NCBI RefSeq assembly: GCF_004402535.1 | Contig: NZ_SOEY01000009.1 | Location: forward strand, 412-55,114 | Origin: Cryobacterium glaciale | Lineage (GTDB): Bacteria; Actinomycetota; Actinomycetes; Actinomycetales; Microbacteriaceae | Length of the DNA: 54,703 bases | Direction of reading: 5' to 3' | Shown: one piece after another, positions 27,033 through 36,181 of the stretch | How positions within the stretch are numbered: the stretch's first letter is position 1 | Layout: each line of letters starts with the position of its first letter | Notes under the pieces: generated by a model | Databases searched by the model: none | What the model was told of the DNA's origin: nothing | What the model saw: the letters and a program-made list of their open reading frames with translations, nothing else | Program-made: the position numbers and the translations under genes

Positions 27033-28025
27033 CGCCAACCACCGTTCCAATACTGGTCAGACCCCTTCTTCACCGACCGCCTGATCATCCAACGCCAGGT
27101 CAGTCCCGCCACCATCGCCGCCTACCGCGACACGTTTCGGTTGCTGTTTGCCTTCCTCGCCGTCACGAAGAAGCTTGCCCCGGCAGCTCTGGATTTCGCC
27201 GACCTTGATGCGACGACCATCGGGGACTTCCTGACCTATCTAGAAGCGGAGCGCGGCAACAGCATACGAAGCCGAAACGCGCGCCTGGCTGCAATCCATT
27301 CGCTGTTTAGGTTCGCATCCTTTCATCATCCCGAACACGCCGACTTGATCTCCAGGGTTTTGTCGATCCCGCAAAAGCGTTTCGACCGCGGAATCGTCGA
27401 GTTCCTCAACAGAGAAGAAGTCGAGGCGATCCTGTCCGTTCCCGACCGCGACACCTGGCTTGGTCGTCGTAACCACGCACTGCTCACCCTCGCCGTCCAA
27501 ACCGGATTACGGGTCGCCGAGCTGACCTCTTTGCGCCGGAACGACATCGATCTCAGTACCGGGCCTCATGTTCGTTGTCTCGGCAAAGGCAGAAAACGGC
27601 GATCCACCCCATTGACCAGTGGCACCGTCGCCACCCTGCGAGAGTGGCTGAAAGCGCATGACGCCCCACCCGAATCGCCGCTGTTTCCCAGCCGCCACGG
27701 CACAGCGCTCAGCAGCGACGCCGTCGAATGCCTGGTGAGAAAATACGCTGCTGCTGCCGTATCCCGCTGCCCGTCTTTGGCGAAGAGACGAGTGACCCCG
27801 CATGTCCTCCGGCACAGCGCCGCGATGTTCCTCCGCGAAGCCGGGGTTGATATCTCCGTGATCGCCCTCTGGCTGGGCCACGAAAGCATCGACTCCACGC
27901 AGATCTATATGCACGCCGACTTGGCCATCAAACAACGCGCCCGGGACCGCACCAATCCGCTGGAGATCACACCCAACCGTTACCGTCTAACCGACTCGCT
28001 GCTGGCCTACCTCGACGCGCTCTGA
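27033..28025 (+). CDS. Tyrosine recombinase/integrase, 5' end truncated
   Basis: The open frame from 27033 gives 330 residues. The catalytic set is complete: Arg in TGLRVAELTSL, Lys in LGKGRKRR, HVLRH (His-x2-Arg), LGHESIDSTQIY (His and the nucleophile Tyr). The first native-looking residues are FFTDRLIIQRQVSPATIAAYRDTF, but no ATG or GTG precedes them, since an in-frame TAG lies at 27030-27032. The only later start offered is TTG at 27141, inside the SAM-like N-terminal domain. The 5' end therefore seems cut by the tnpA junction 30 bp upstream. It resembles the recombinase genes of multi-recombinase (RIT-like) elements. Confidence 0.78.
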   Translation, partial: RQPPFQYWSDPFFTDRLIIQRQVSPATIAAYRDTFRLLFAFLAVTKKLAPAALDFADLDATTIGDFLTYLEAERGNSIRSRNARLAAIHSLFRFASFHHPEHADLISRVLSIPQKRFDRGIVEFLNREEVEAILSVPDRDTWLGRRNHALLTLAVQTGLRVAELTSLRRNDIDLSTGPHVRCLGKGRKRRSTPLTSGTVATLREWLKAHDAPPESPLFPSRHGTALSSDAVECLVRKYAAAAVSRCPSLAKRRVTPHVLRHSAAMFLREAGVDISVIALWLGHESIDSTQIYMHADLAIKQRARDRTNPLEITPNRYRLTDSLLAYLDAL

Positions 28026-28102
28026 TTATGCCGCGTGGTTAAGCCGCCGCAGTTCCCTGACCACGACAAAAATGCCACCTCGCACCCCTACTCGGCATAA
28101 TC
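28024..28102. repeat. Inverted repeat after the recombinase gene
   Basis: GATTATGCCG (28024-28033, overlapping the integrase stop) is inverted as CGGCATAATC at 28093-28102. The arms are 59 bp apart, too far for a good terminator. They may be the end repeats or recombinase-binding sites of the element to which the integrase belonged. Confidence 0.5.
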
Positions 28103-28138
28103 ACGCGCCCGGAATAATCCGAACTATACCGAATGCGG

Positions 28139-28471
28139 GATAATTCGGAGTCGCATTTCAAGACTTTGAAGTATCGGCCCGAGTTCCCCGACCGGTTCTA
28201 CAGCCTCGCCGAGGCGCGCTCGTTCTGCACTGAATTCTACGGCTGGTACAACGCTGAACATCGTCATTCGGGCATTGGAATGCATACCCCGTTCAACGTT
28301 CACCACGGCCGCGCACCCGCCATTCAGCACGCTCGCGCCCGCGTTCTCACGACCGCATACACCGCCCACCCCGAACGCTTCGTCCGGCAGCACCCGCAGC
28401 CACCCACGTTCCCGACGACGACCTGGATCAACGAACCCGAAAAGGAAGGAACGAACTCAATGACCGGCTAA
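28139..28471 (+). pseudogene. IS3-family transposase, C-terminal fragment
   Basis: About 110 residues from the end of an IS3-type OrfB integrase: ESHFKTLKYRPEFPDRF, EFYGWYNAEHRHSGIG (His-x3-Gly area after the catalytic Glu) and HTPFNVHHG. The catalytic Glu in ESHFKTLK is at the very start, so both Asp residues and all upstream sequence are missing. It stands between two other broken elements. Confidence 0.8.
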
Positions 28472-29192
28472 AGAAACTGACTCATATAGGTTGACATCTT
28501 CCGTCGTCGTCCACAGCCACGCCACGCCCAGGCGCGTGGCGTTGGCCACAGGAGCGAACGGGAGGGGGATTTGCGTCGTCATAAAAGCCAATTTTTACCC
28601 CTAATCCTGCCCGTTGATTGTTAGATAACGTTTAACGTAAATTGGTCAAAATTAATAGCCCCAACCCAACAAAAAACCGCGGAAATCCGGGGAACAGAAA
28701 CCCAGCCCCACTGCCCATGTCCAGACCCCTGGACTCCCGCCGACATTATCTTTAGACACTTCATCGTGTTCCATCCTTGACTGGGATCGGCCCGAACGAA
28801 TCACTCCGCTGTGAGCCTTCGTTGCATTAGGCAGAATTATTATCTGCATAAAGACATCAGCTTTGTGACTGAGCAGGTGTCAATCTAGGCGTGCCCTCAG
28901 CTTGTTCTTGGCGCGTGGGGGTGAGGTGGTGGCCCGCTTGGGAATGCCCGTGGGCCCATTCAATTCACGGTCTGGCAGTACAGGACGGCAGCAAGCATGA
29001 AGTTGAGTCCCGCATAGTAGTGTCGCGCACGGTGATCAGCTCGTCGCTAGATTTACTTGGGGGCCAGATGAGTATTTGAAGCCGTGAGCGCCACCCAATC
29101 GTGCGGTTCAGCGCCGGGGTTCGTGCGGGAGAGCGCCAGCAGTCGCGTGGCTTGGCTCCACTGACGCTCTCGGTTACGAGGTAGGCGGTCAC
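28472..29192. other. 720-bp non-coding, partly AT-rich stretch
   Basis: No supported gene. Seen here are a hairpin CGCCACGC/GCGTGGCG near 28520, a GTCCAG/CTGGAC hairpin near 28720 and an AT-rich patch at about 28575-28680 unlike the surrounding DNA. Two open frames at 28652-28849 (minus) and 28891-29079 (plus) show neither homology nor a good ribosome site. It is probably a scar from several insertions. Confidence 0.5.
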
Positions 29193-29418
29193 GAGTGCTG
29201 CGTGTTCGCGCATGTTGTAGTTGCCGGTCTCGACCCAGATGGTGTTGTGGATGATCCGGTCCATGATCGCGTCGGCGTGGACGCCGGAGCCGAGACGCTG
29301 GTGCCAGTCCTTCGGCAAGTACTGGGTGCAGAACACCGTTGAGGTCTCGCCGCAGCGGCATTCCATCAGTTCGAGCAGCATGCCGCGCATCGGTTCCGTG
29401 GGTCGGTCCAGAAGCGTG
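29193..29418 (-). pseudogene. IS21-family IstB helper ATPase, C-terminal fragment
   Basis: The frame reads LDRPTEPMRGMLLELMECRCGETSTVFCTQ then LPKDWHQRLG, HADAIMDRIIHNTIWVETG and YNMREH, which is the end of IstB proteins; the Walker motifs are absent. It lies just before the promoter region of the SDR-hyuAB operon, and its upstream edge at about 29418 marks the left boundary of the right catabolic island. Confidence 0.82.
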
Positions 29419-29498
29419 CAAGTTCCTATTTATTTGACTCAAGGGGCCCTTGCCCAAACTTCATGCGGTCTGCTACGGTTCAAGTCAAGTTCTATTTA

Positions 29499-29515
29499 GC
29501 AGAGAAAGTTTCTGC
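29499..29515. promoter_or_regulatory. Palindrome upstream of the SDR-hyuAB operon
   Basis: GCAGAGAAAGTTTCTGC has 5-bp perfect arms (GCAGA/TCTGC) and lies 42 bp before the SDR start. A similar palindrome with CAGAA/TTCTG arms is found before tctA (43377), and a half-conserved one at 43284. A regulator of the IclR or GntR type encoded in this island is the likely binder; this is inference. Confidence 0.45.
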
Positions 29516-29556
29516 ATGTCGAACATAGTCAATTGAGTCTCAAGGGAGAGGCAAGA

Positions 29557-30342
29557 ATGCTCGAAGGCAAAGTAGCCCTAGTTACCGGCGCAGGCCCGAA
29601 TATCGGGGGAGCGCTCGCTAAGGCGCTTGCCGATGCCGGCGCTACCGTCGGATGCAATGACATCAGCGAAGGCGCCGCCATCGCAGCAGTGGAGTCACTC
29701 GGGTCGGGTAAGGGCATTCCTCTCGTCGGCGATATCACTGACGAAGATCAGGCTGAGGCGATGGTGCAGACGCTCGTCGACGAGTACGGACGTATCGACA
29801 TCCTCGTTAACAACGCCGCGGTCACCGTGCCTCACGGCTTGCTCGAGACCACCCTCGAGGAGTGGAATCGGGTGCTCCTCATCAATCTCACGGGAACTTT
29901 CCTGATGAGTCGGGCGGCGGCACGCCACATGAAGCAGCAGGCGACCGGCGGATCCATCGTGCACATCGCGTCTACATCAGGCCACAGGGGGCGTGCGGAT
30001 GCACTTGGCTACTGCACAGCAAAAGGTGGCGTACTGAACATGACGCGTGCGATGGCGATGGATCTTGCGCCGTACGGTATCCGGGTCAACTCCGTAAGCC
30101 CCACGAAGACAGGCATCTCCGTCGGTAATCTCGAGTCTGCCGGCGACCGATTCTTCGCAGAGATCCCGCTCGGCCGGCTGGGAATGCCCACAGACCATGC
30201 AAGCGCCGTCGTCTTCCTCTCATCGGATCAGGCCGAATTCTGCACGGGCATAGACATTCGCGTGGATGGCGGCGCGCTGTCAACCTGGGGACTCCCCCCA
30301 CGAGCGCTGGCAGAGCTCACCAGCAGCGGCAAGGACGCCTGA
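29557..30342 (+). CDS. SDR-family oxidoreductase
   Basis: 261 residues. Cofactor loop VTGAGPNIGGALA, then NNAAVTVPHG, IVHIASTSGHRGR (Ser) and YCTAKGGVLNM (Tyr-x3-Lys). C-terminal GIDIRVDGGA. The ATG at 29557 is preferred over the TTG at 29533 because AAGGGAGAGG lies directly upstream of it. It is the first gene of a plus-strand operon followed after 2 bp by hyuA, so it probably oxidises or reduces the same carbon compound. Confidence 0.9.
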   Translation: MLEGKVALVTGAGPNIGGALAKALADAGATVGCNDISEGAAIAAVESLGSGKGIPLVGDITDEDQAEAMVQTLVDEYGRIDILVNNAAVTVPHGLLETTLEEWNRVLLINLTGTFLMSRAAARHMKQQATGGSIVHIASTSGHRGRADALGYCTAKGGVLNMTRAMAMDLAPYGIRVNSVSPTKTGISVGNLESAGDRFFAEIPLGRLGMPTDHASAVVFLSSDQAEFCTGIDIRVDGGALSTWGLPPRALAELTSSGKDA

Positions 30343-30344
30343 GA

Positions 30345-32444
30345 GTGGGTTACTTCGTTGGAGCGGACACCGGGGGAACGTTCACCGACCTCGTCATCAT
30401 CAGCGAGGCGGGAGACGTACGGTTCGAGAAGGCATTCTCGACCCCACACGACCCGTCCAGAGGCGTCATCAACGCGCTCGGTAACGGAGCGAGTCTGCTC
30501 GAGATCGGTGTTTCCGATCTCACGGCGCAGACCCTCCGGTTTACTCACGGCACCACCGTCGGGACGAATGCATTGATTCAGCGCAAAGGCGCAAAGGTCG
30601 CACTCCTGACCACGGAGGGTTTCGAAGATACGACGCTGATCACGCGGGGGCCCATGGGCATGAATCTCGGCATCCCCGCCGTCCAGGCCCTGGACTATGC
30701 CAACGCAAAGCGTCCGGTGCCAATCGTCCCTGCCGGTCTGATCCGCGGAGTGGCGGAGCGCATCGCCGCTTCCGGGGAGGTGATCACTCCGCTCGACGAG
30801 AGCGCGGTCGGCGAGATGTTACGTGAACTGCTCGCACAGGAGCCCGAAAGTATCGCCGTCTCACTTCTGTGGTCCTTCCGCCAAGGCGCTCATGAAGAGA
30901 CTGTCAAGCGTATTATCGGCGAGCTCTCGCCCAGCATGCACGTTAGCATCTCATCCGAGGTCGCCCCTGTGCTCGGCGAGTTCGAACGGACCATGACCAC
31001 CATAGTCAACGCCTACGTCGGTCCCGTTATCGATCGATACATCAGCAACCTGCGCTCGAGCCTCATAGAGATGGGCATGCGCTCCAGCCTGCAGATTCTC
31101 AAGTCATCCGGTGGCGTTACCTTGCCGGAGCGCGTCGAGCGGGAGGCCGTCGGTATCATCAACTCCGGGCCGATCGGGGGCCTTGTCGCAGCGCGATACC
31201 TCGGAGGCATCCTCGGGTACAAGAACATCATTACGAGCGACGTTGGCGGCACGAGTTTCGACGTTGGACTCATCCGTGACGGAGAGTTCGAATACGAGCA
31301 GACTCCGGCGCTTGACCAAGGTGTGCCTGCCAGGACGCCCGCGGTAAAGGTCGTCACGGTTGGTGCCGGCGGCGGATCGATCGCGTGGACAGACGGCCGA
31401 CGCCTCCACGTCGGCCCGCAGAGCGCTGGCTCTGACCCTGGGCCTGCGTGCTATGGGGTGGGGAAGGATCCGACGGTGACCGACGCACTCGTGGTCCTCG
31501 GTATCATCGACCCTGCCAACTTCTTCGGCGGTCGCAAACAACTTGACATGCATCGCGCAACCGACGCAATCCGGGTTGCCGTCGCAGAGCCGTTAGGTCT
31601 CACCGTCGAGGAGGCCGCGGCAGGCATCTATGAGATCGTCACTGCGCGCATGGGCGATCTCGTTCGCAAGGTCACGGTTGAAAGTGGATACGATCCGCGA
31701 GACTTCGCGCTCCTTGCCTACGGCGGCGCCGGTCCCGCACACGCCGCACTGTATTCGGCGTCACTCGGTGTCAAAGAGCTCGTCGTTCCGTTCACCTCGT
31801 CGGTATTCTCCGCCTTTGGATGCGCGCTCTCGGATGTCCGCTTCAGTTTCGTGCGTTCGGAACCCATTGTGCTGGGCAGCATCGAATCGGCTGACCGCTA
31901 CGACGCGGTCTTCGAAGAGCTCGAGGCTCAGGCTCTTGCTGAGTTCGCCGCTTCTGGGCAGAACGCCAACGGCCTAACTATCGTGCGTCGCGTCGACGCC
32001 CGGTACAAGGGCCAGTTGAATGAGATGTCGATCCTGGTCTCGAATTCCCAGCTGGTCGATGCCGGTATTGATTCGATCCGCACGCTCTTCGAAGAGCAAT
32101 ACGAGTCTCGATTCGGTGCGGGCACGACGAGCTCAGGAGTACCCCTAGAAGTCATTACCTTTCGCGTTGACGTGATTCAGGAGACGCTCAAGCCCGAACT
32201 CAAGGAGTTCCCGCTTGCCGGTGAAGATGCTGCGAACTGTCTCACAGGCACCCGCAAGCTCTATCTCAAGGCGACGGGCGCGATCATGGCGTCCATCTAC
32301 GACGGCGACCGCCTCGCTCCCGGTAACCGGATTGATGGACCAGCTGTCATAGAACGCCGTGACACGACGATCCTCATCCCGCCGGGCCATACTGCCGTCG
32401 TCGACGGCTACCGGAATGTGCGAATTAAGGAGGCGGCGAAGTGA
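30345..32444 (+). CDS. HyuA-type hydantoinase/carboxylase subunit A
   Basis: 699 residues of the hydantoinase A/oxoprolinase/acetone-carboxylase-beta superfamily, ATP-dependent enzymes of the actin-like ATPase fold. It begins YFVGADTGGTFTDLV (phosphate 1), has THGTTVGTNALIQRKG, and the central SDVGGTSFDVGLI and VGAGGGSIAW phosphate loops; the C-terminal part has YGGAGPAHAALYSASLGV. It forms a complex with HyuB (next gene, GTGA overlap). Family members hydrolyse N-methylhydantoin or 5-oxoproline, or carboxylate acetone and acetophenone, so the reaction cannot be chosen from HyuA alone. The start is GTG. Confidence 0.88.
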   Translation: MGYFVGADTGGTFTDLVIISEAGDVRFEKAFSTPHDPSRGVINALGNGASLLEIGVSDLTAQTLRFTHGTTVGTNALIQRKGAKVALLTTEGFEDTTLITRGPMGMNLGIPAVQALDYANAKRPVPIVPAGLIRGVAERIAASGEVITPLDESAVGEMLRELLAQEPESIAVSLLWSFRQGAHEETVKRIIGELSPSMHVSISSEVAPVLGEFERTMTTIVNAYVGPVIDRYISNLRSSLIEMGMRSSLQILKSSGGVTLPERVEREAVGIINSGPIGGLVAARYLGGILGYKNIITSDVGGTSFDVGLIRDGEFEYEQTPALDQGVPARTPAVKVVTVGAGGGSIAWTDGRRLHVGPQSAGSDPGPACYGVGKDPTVTDALVVLGIIDPANFFGGRKQLDMHRATDAIRVAVAEPLGLTVEEAAAGIYEIVTARMGDLVRKVTVESGYDPRDFALLAYGGAGPAHAALYSASLGVKELVVPFTSSVFSAFGCALSDVRFSFVRSEPIVLGSIESADRYDAVFEELEAQALAEFAASGQNANGLTIVRRVDARYKGQLNEMSILVSNSQLVDAGIDSIRTLFEEQYESRFGAGTTSSGVPLEVITFRVDVIQETLKPELKEFPLAGEDAANCLTGTRKLYLKATGAIMASIYDGDRLAPGNRIDGPAVIERRDTTILIPPGHTAVVDGYRNVRIKEAAK

Positions 32445-34555
32445 GTTCGCTTGTACTGGACCCGATCACGTTCGAAGTCATCAAGCACCGACTGTGGCAG
32501 ATCAACGACGAGCAGGGTATCGCCATTCGTTCAATCTCTACTTCGACGATCGTGGTTGAGGGCAACGACTTCAACGTCGGGCTCTTCGCCGCCAACGGCG
32601 ACTTGGCGGTTGCAGGGCCCTACGTCACCAGCCACGTCACCACCATGGATGCCCTCATCAAGAATGTCATCGAGACAGCTGGCGACGACGTCGAGGACGG
32701 GGACATCTTTCTCTGCAACGACCCGTATATGGGAGCGCTGCACCAGAACGACGTCGCCGTAGTGAGCCCTATTTTCGTCGACGGACAAATCCTCCTGTGG
32801 GCCGGCAACGTCGTGCACCATGCCGATCTCGCCGGCATTGACGAGGGAAGCTTCTGCGTCAACGCGACGAGCGTTTTCCAGGAGGCGCCGCGGTACTTCC
32901 TAAAGGTAGTTCGCGCCGGAGTGCTGTGCCGCGACGTCGAGCGAACCTTTATCACGAACTCGAGGACTCCTGAGATGGTCGCCATGGATTTGCGGGCTCA
33001 GATTGGCGCCATCAATGTCGCAGTCAAGCGTGTCCGCGAGCTCTCCGACACGTACGGCGCAGGCGTCGTGCGCGATGTCATGACCCAGACGATTGCCTAC
33101 TCGGGCGAACTTCTCCGCGAGCGGATCGGTGAGCTTCCTGACGGCACGTGGTCGACTGAAGTGTTCATGGACGGCGACCGCGTGGGTTCCGATGAAATAT
33201 TGACCGTGAAGCTGACGCTCACCAAGAGCGGCGAGACGCTCCACTTCGACTATGCGGGCAGCTCCCCACAGTCAGCCGGAGCGGTCAATGCGACCGACTA
33301 CTCGACCTACGCTGGCACGACGACACCGGTTTACGCGTTCCTCTGCGGCAGTGAAATCGATTGGAACAGCAGCATCCGTAAGTCGGTCACCGTCGATGCT
33401 CCTTCCGGCTCCGTGGTCAACGCGAACTATCCCGCTGCCGTTTCAATTTGCTCGATTGGGTTCACCTGGCTGACGGCGGTCGCTGCGACTCGCGTCATCG
33501 CGGCCATGCTGTCTGAGTCAGAAAAGTATCGCAACCGGGCGTGCGCGTCCTGGGGAGTCGCCTGTTGCGGGAACAACGTCTTCTCGCAGGGGAGCGATGG
33601 CGAACTCATCGGCGGGTTGCTCTCTGATCACCGGGGCGCCGGGGCTGGGGCGCGCGCCAATCAGGATGGTATTGATCATGCCGGCACGGTTTTCTCCCCG
33701 TTGAGTTACATGTCCAACGTGGAAAGCCAGGAGTTGAAATTCCCTTTCCTTTACCTGTTCCGTAAGCGCCTCGTTGACTCCGGCGGCCCCGGGCGGTTCC
33801 GTGGCGGCATGACCATTCTCGCCGCGATGACTCCCTTCGGTACTGAATCGGTGACGTGGAAGTCGCAGAACACCGCCGGATCCGACCAGTCCAACGCGGC
33901 TGGATTGGAAGGGGGATATCCTGGCGCAGGCTCACAGGTCTCGGTTGTCCGCAACACCGACGTCTGGCAGACATTATCGCAGCACCCTACGGGAACTGAC
34001 ATCGGCGCGTTCGGTGGCGAAGTCATCCATCTCGAAACCAAGTCTGAGGGTGTGCTGCGACGCGGGGACGTCTTCGTTTTCCACCCGCCCGGTGGTGGCG
34101 GCTTCGGCGACCCGCTGGATCGGGACCCTGAAGACGTCGCTGCCGATGTGAGGGACGGAGTGATCTCGCTCGAGGCTGCGGTGCATAACTACGCCGTTGG
34201 ATTGTCAACGGACGGTTCCGTGGATTACGTCGAGACTGCAGAGCAGCGCAACGCCCGTCGGCAAATCAGTGCAACACAGCCGGACACCTCTGAGGCCTTG
34301 CGCTCGACCTCGGGGACGCCGACGCCGACGAAGTGTCCCCGCTGCGGCCGGGCGACTGAAATCGGCAAGCCGACCCGATGGACCAGTCCGCTGTCGGCGG
34401 CTGGTCCGTGGCTGGCGGAGCGTTGGCAAGGCAACAGCCCGAACTTCAAGCTGCTCCATACGAGTTGCACTGCGTGTGGGTCAGAGTGGGACGTGTGCGA
34501 GGTTGCTGCGCCCGATGACACATCGCCGCTGCCCGCCTTCTCCAAGGGAGCGTGA
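32441..34555 (+). CDS. HyuB-type subunit with C-terminal zinc-ribbon-like extension
   Basis: 704 residues. Residues 1 to about 560 are HyuB: DPITFEVIKHRLWQINDEQG, GDIFLCNDPYMGALHQNDV, FDYAGSSPQSAGAVNA and a C-terminal FHPPGGGGFGDPLDRDPE. Usual HyuB ends soon after that motif; here about 130 residues follow, with CPRC (Cys632/Cys635) and CTAC (Cys676/Cys679) plus Cys686. The paired CxxC fit a zinc ribbon. Acetone carboxylase has a separate small zinc-containing gamma subunit, so this tail may be a fused counterpart; that is inference. It is translated with HyuA by overlap and followed one base later by an AMDase-like gene. Confidence 0.87.
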   Translation: MSSLVLDPITFEVIKHRLWQINDEQGIAIRSISTSTIVVEGNDFNVGLFAANGDLAVAGPYVTSHVTTMDALIKNVIETAGDDVEDGDIFLCNDPYMGALHQNDVAVVSPIFVDGQILLWAGNVVHHADLAGIDEGSFCVNATSVFQEAPRYFLKVVRAGVLCRDVERTFITNSRTPEMVAMDLRAQIGAINVAVKRVRELSDTYGAGVVRDVMTQTIAYSGELLRERIGELPDGTWSTEVFMDGDRVGSDEILTVKLTLTKSGETLHFDYAGSSPQSAGAVNATDYSTYAGTTTPVYAFLCGSEIDWNSSIRKSVTVDAPSGSVVNANYPAAVSICSIGFTWLTAVAATRVIAAMLSESEKYRNRACASWGVACCGNNVFSQGSDGELIGGLLSDHRGAGAGARANQDGIDHAGTVFSPLSYMSNVESQELKFPFLYLFRKRLVDSGGPGRFRGGMTILAAMTPFGTESVTWKSQNTAGSDQSNAAGLEGGYPGAGSQVSVVRNTDVWQTLSQHPTGTDIGAFGGEVIHLETKSEGVLRRGDVFVFHPPGGGGFGDPLDRDPEDVAADVRDGVISLEAAVHNYAVGLSTDGSVDYVETAEQRNARRQISATQPDTSEALRSTSGTPTPTKCPRCGRATEIGKPTRWTSPLSAAGPWLAERWQGNSPNFKLLHTSCTACGSEWDVCEVAAPDDTSPLPAFSKGA

Positions 34556-34556
34556 C

Positions 34557-35327
34557 ATGGCGGCGTCGTACAGATCCCTCGGGAGCATCGGGTACATCCT
34601 GCCGCCCCGCTGCAATGAGACCGTGGTCGAGGAGGCCCTCGCTATTCGTCCGCTGGGGCTTGCATGGTGTTTCGCAAGTCTTGGCATGCCTGATTTTGGC
34701 GAGCGACATTTCACCGACTCACTTGACCTTGTCGAGGAGGCGGCTGCCCAGCTGATCGAACGAGAGGTGGACGTCATCGTGTACAGCGGAATACCGCTCA
34801 CCGCCAGCCAGAGCCCGGGCTTCCATGCGGAACTCGAAGACAGGCTCGCACGCAGATTTGGCACCGCGGTTCCCCTCGCCACCGACTCTAGTCTCGTTCT
34901 GCGCGCGATTGCGGCTCTCGGTATGAACAAGGTGACGCTCGTGACGCCGTACAATCGCGGCACAGTGGAGCGCGTGACCGAGATGCTGAATGCCGCCGGA
35001 CTGGATGTTGTTGACGCCGTCGGGTGCGAATTGTCGCTCGCACAACTTCTCACTGAGCTTGATGATGACAGCGCCTATGACAGCGCCATCGAGAGCTTCG
35101 AGCGCGCGAGCGACACTGACGGTTTCTTTCTCTCATGCCCCCAGTGGCCGACGGCACGGAACATCGTGCGTATTGAGAACGCGACTGGGCGGCCCGTCGT
35201 TACCCAGCTGCAGGCGATTCTCTGGTGGGCACTGGGCATCATCGGCAGGGCCGACACGCCCCCACAGTTTCCCCTGGGGCAGCTCTTCGAGCTCGACTCG
35301 CGAACGAAAGGAAAGGTGATCGCGTGA
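34557..35327 (+). CDS. Arylmalonate decarboxylase/maleate isomerase-family protein, copy 1
   Basis: 256 residues of the Asp/Glu racemase superfamily. In maleate isomerases and racemases two cysteines act; arylmalonate decarboxylase has Gly in the first place and one Cys in the second. Here the first position is VYSGIPL (Gly78, no Cys) and the second FLSCPQWPT (Cys194), so it resembles the decarboxylase pattern. Residues LGSIGYILPP at the N-terminus are typical. The ATG lies one base after the hyuB stop. A second copy is encoded at 37008. The reaction is unproved; decarboxylase, isomerase or hydantoin racemase-like roles are all possible. Confidence 0.75.
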   Translation: MAASYRSLGSIGYILPPRCNETVVEEALAIRPLGLAWCFASLGMPDFGERHFTDSLDLVEEAAAQLIEREVDVIVYSGIPLTASQSPGFHAELEDRLARRFGTAVPLATDSSLVLRAIAALGMNKVTLVTPYNRGTVERVTEMLNAAGLDVVDAVGCELSLAQLLTELDDDSAYDSAIESFERASDTDGFFLSCPQWPTARNIVRIENATGRPVVTQLQAILWWALGIIGRADTPPQFPLGQLFELDSRTKGKVIA

Positions 35328-36181
35328 CCAATGTAGTTCAGACAGACCCGTCGAACGAGGTACCTCATCCGCCGCGCAAGTACGCGCGACTCCCTGAGAA
35401 GAGGCGAGTGTCGAGCTCGAAGGCAGTTGCTCGGCGTCGCGCGATTATTTCGTTCGTGTCGGTCTTCGTCATTTGGGAGTTGGCCGGACGCTTCCTCGTC
35501 ACCAATCAACTGTTCTTCGCGCCGATCTCGGGGATCTTCGACGCCGGCGTGAAGATGGCGCAGACCGGTCAGCTTTGGCGCGACACTTCGGCGAGCCTCA
35601 CCGAATCGCTGCTCGGCTTCGGGCTTGCGCTCGTCATCGGTATCTCGATCGGAGCGATCATCGCTGTCTCGCCGCGGGCACGAGACTATATCGAGCCTTG
35701 GGTCTCCGCGCTTTATTCGACCCCGATCATTGCCCTCGGACCACTGTTCGTGCTCTGGTTCGGCCTCGGAATGGAGTCGAAGGTTGCCGTGATCTTCCTC
35801 ATGGCAATATTCCCAATTATCATCAACACCCAGGTAGGCCTCCAAAACACTGACCGAGACCTCATTGAAGCCATCCGTTCGTTCGGAGCAAACAAGTGGC
35901 AGGTGTTCGTCAAGGTGCGCTTGCCGTCAAGCCTTCCGTTCATCATGGCCGGAGCCCGCAACGGCGTCGCCCGTTCCCTCGTCGGCGTGGTAGTCGCCGA
36001 GATGTTCGGCGCCCGAGAGGGACTCGGCCACCTCATCTTCGTGTCATCTCAGAACTTCAACACCGCAAATCTCTTTGTCGGTGTGTTCGTCCTGGCAGGG
36101 ATGGGAATCGTCGCAGTACAGGCCCTAGCTTGGGGAGAGAGCAAGCTCTCTCCGTGGCGTGTCGAAGAGGAGAAGAAGTGA
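35324..36181 (+). CDS. ABC transporter permease (TauC/SsuC-like)
   Basis: 285 residues of the BPD_transp_1 family, with about six membrane segments after a basic N-terminal tail. The EAA-loop is EAIRSFGANKWQVFVKVRLPSSLPFIMAGARNG, typical of nitrate/taurine/alkanesulfonate and pyrimidine-precursor importers. The GTG at 35324 overlaps the preceding stop. It forms an importer with the ATPase and lipoprotein encoded downstream. Confidence 0.92.
   Translation: MTNVVQTDPSNEVPHPPRKYARLPEKRRVSSSKAVARRRAIISFVSVFVIWELAGRFLVTNQLFFAPISGIFDAGVKMAQTGQLWRDTSASLTESLLGFGLALVIGISIGAIIAVSPRARDYIEPWVSALYSTPIIALGPLFVLWFGLGMESKVAVIFLMAIFPIIINTQVGLQNTDRDLIEAIRSFGANKWQVFVKVRLPSSLPFIMAGARNGVARSLVGVVVAEMFGAREGLGHLIFVSSQNFNTANLFVGVFVLAGMGIVAVQALAWGESKLSPWRVEEEKK

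Noticed and set aside
28133..28471. An intact small gene
   Set aside because: The sequence is plainly the last quarter of an IS3 OrfB, beginning at the catalytic Glu, so it is a fragment.
30345..34555. Naming HyuA/HyuB as N-methylhydantoinase, 5-oxoprolinase or acetone carboxylase
   Set aside because: The superfamily covers all of these, and the sequence and context do not decide between them.
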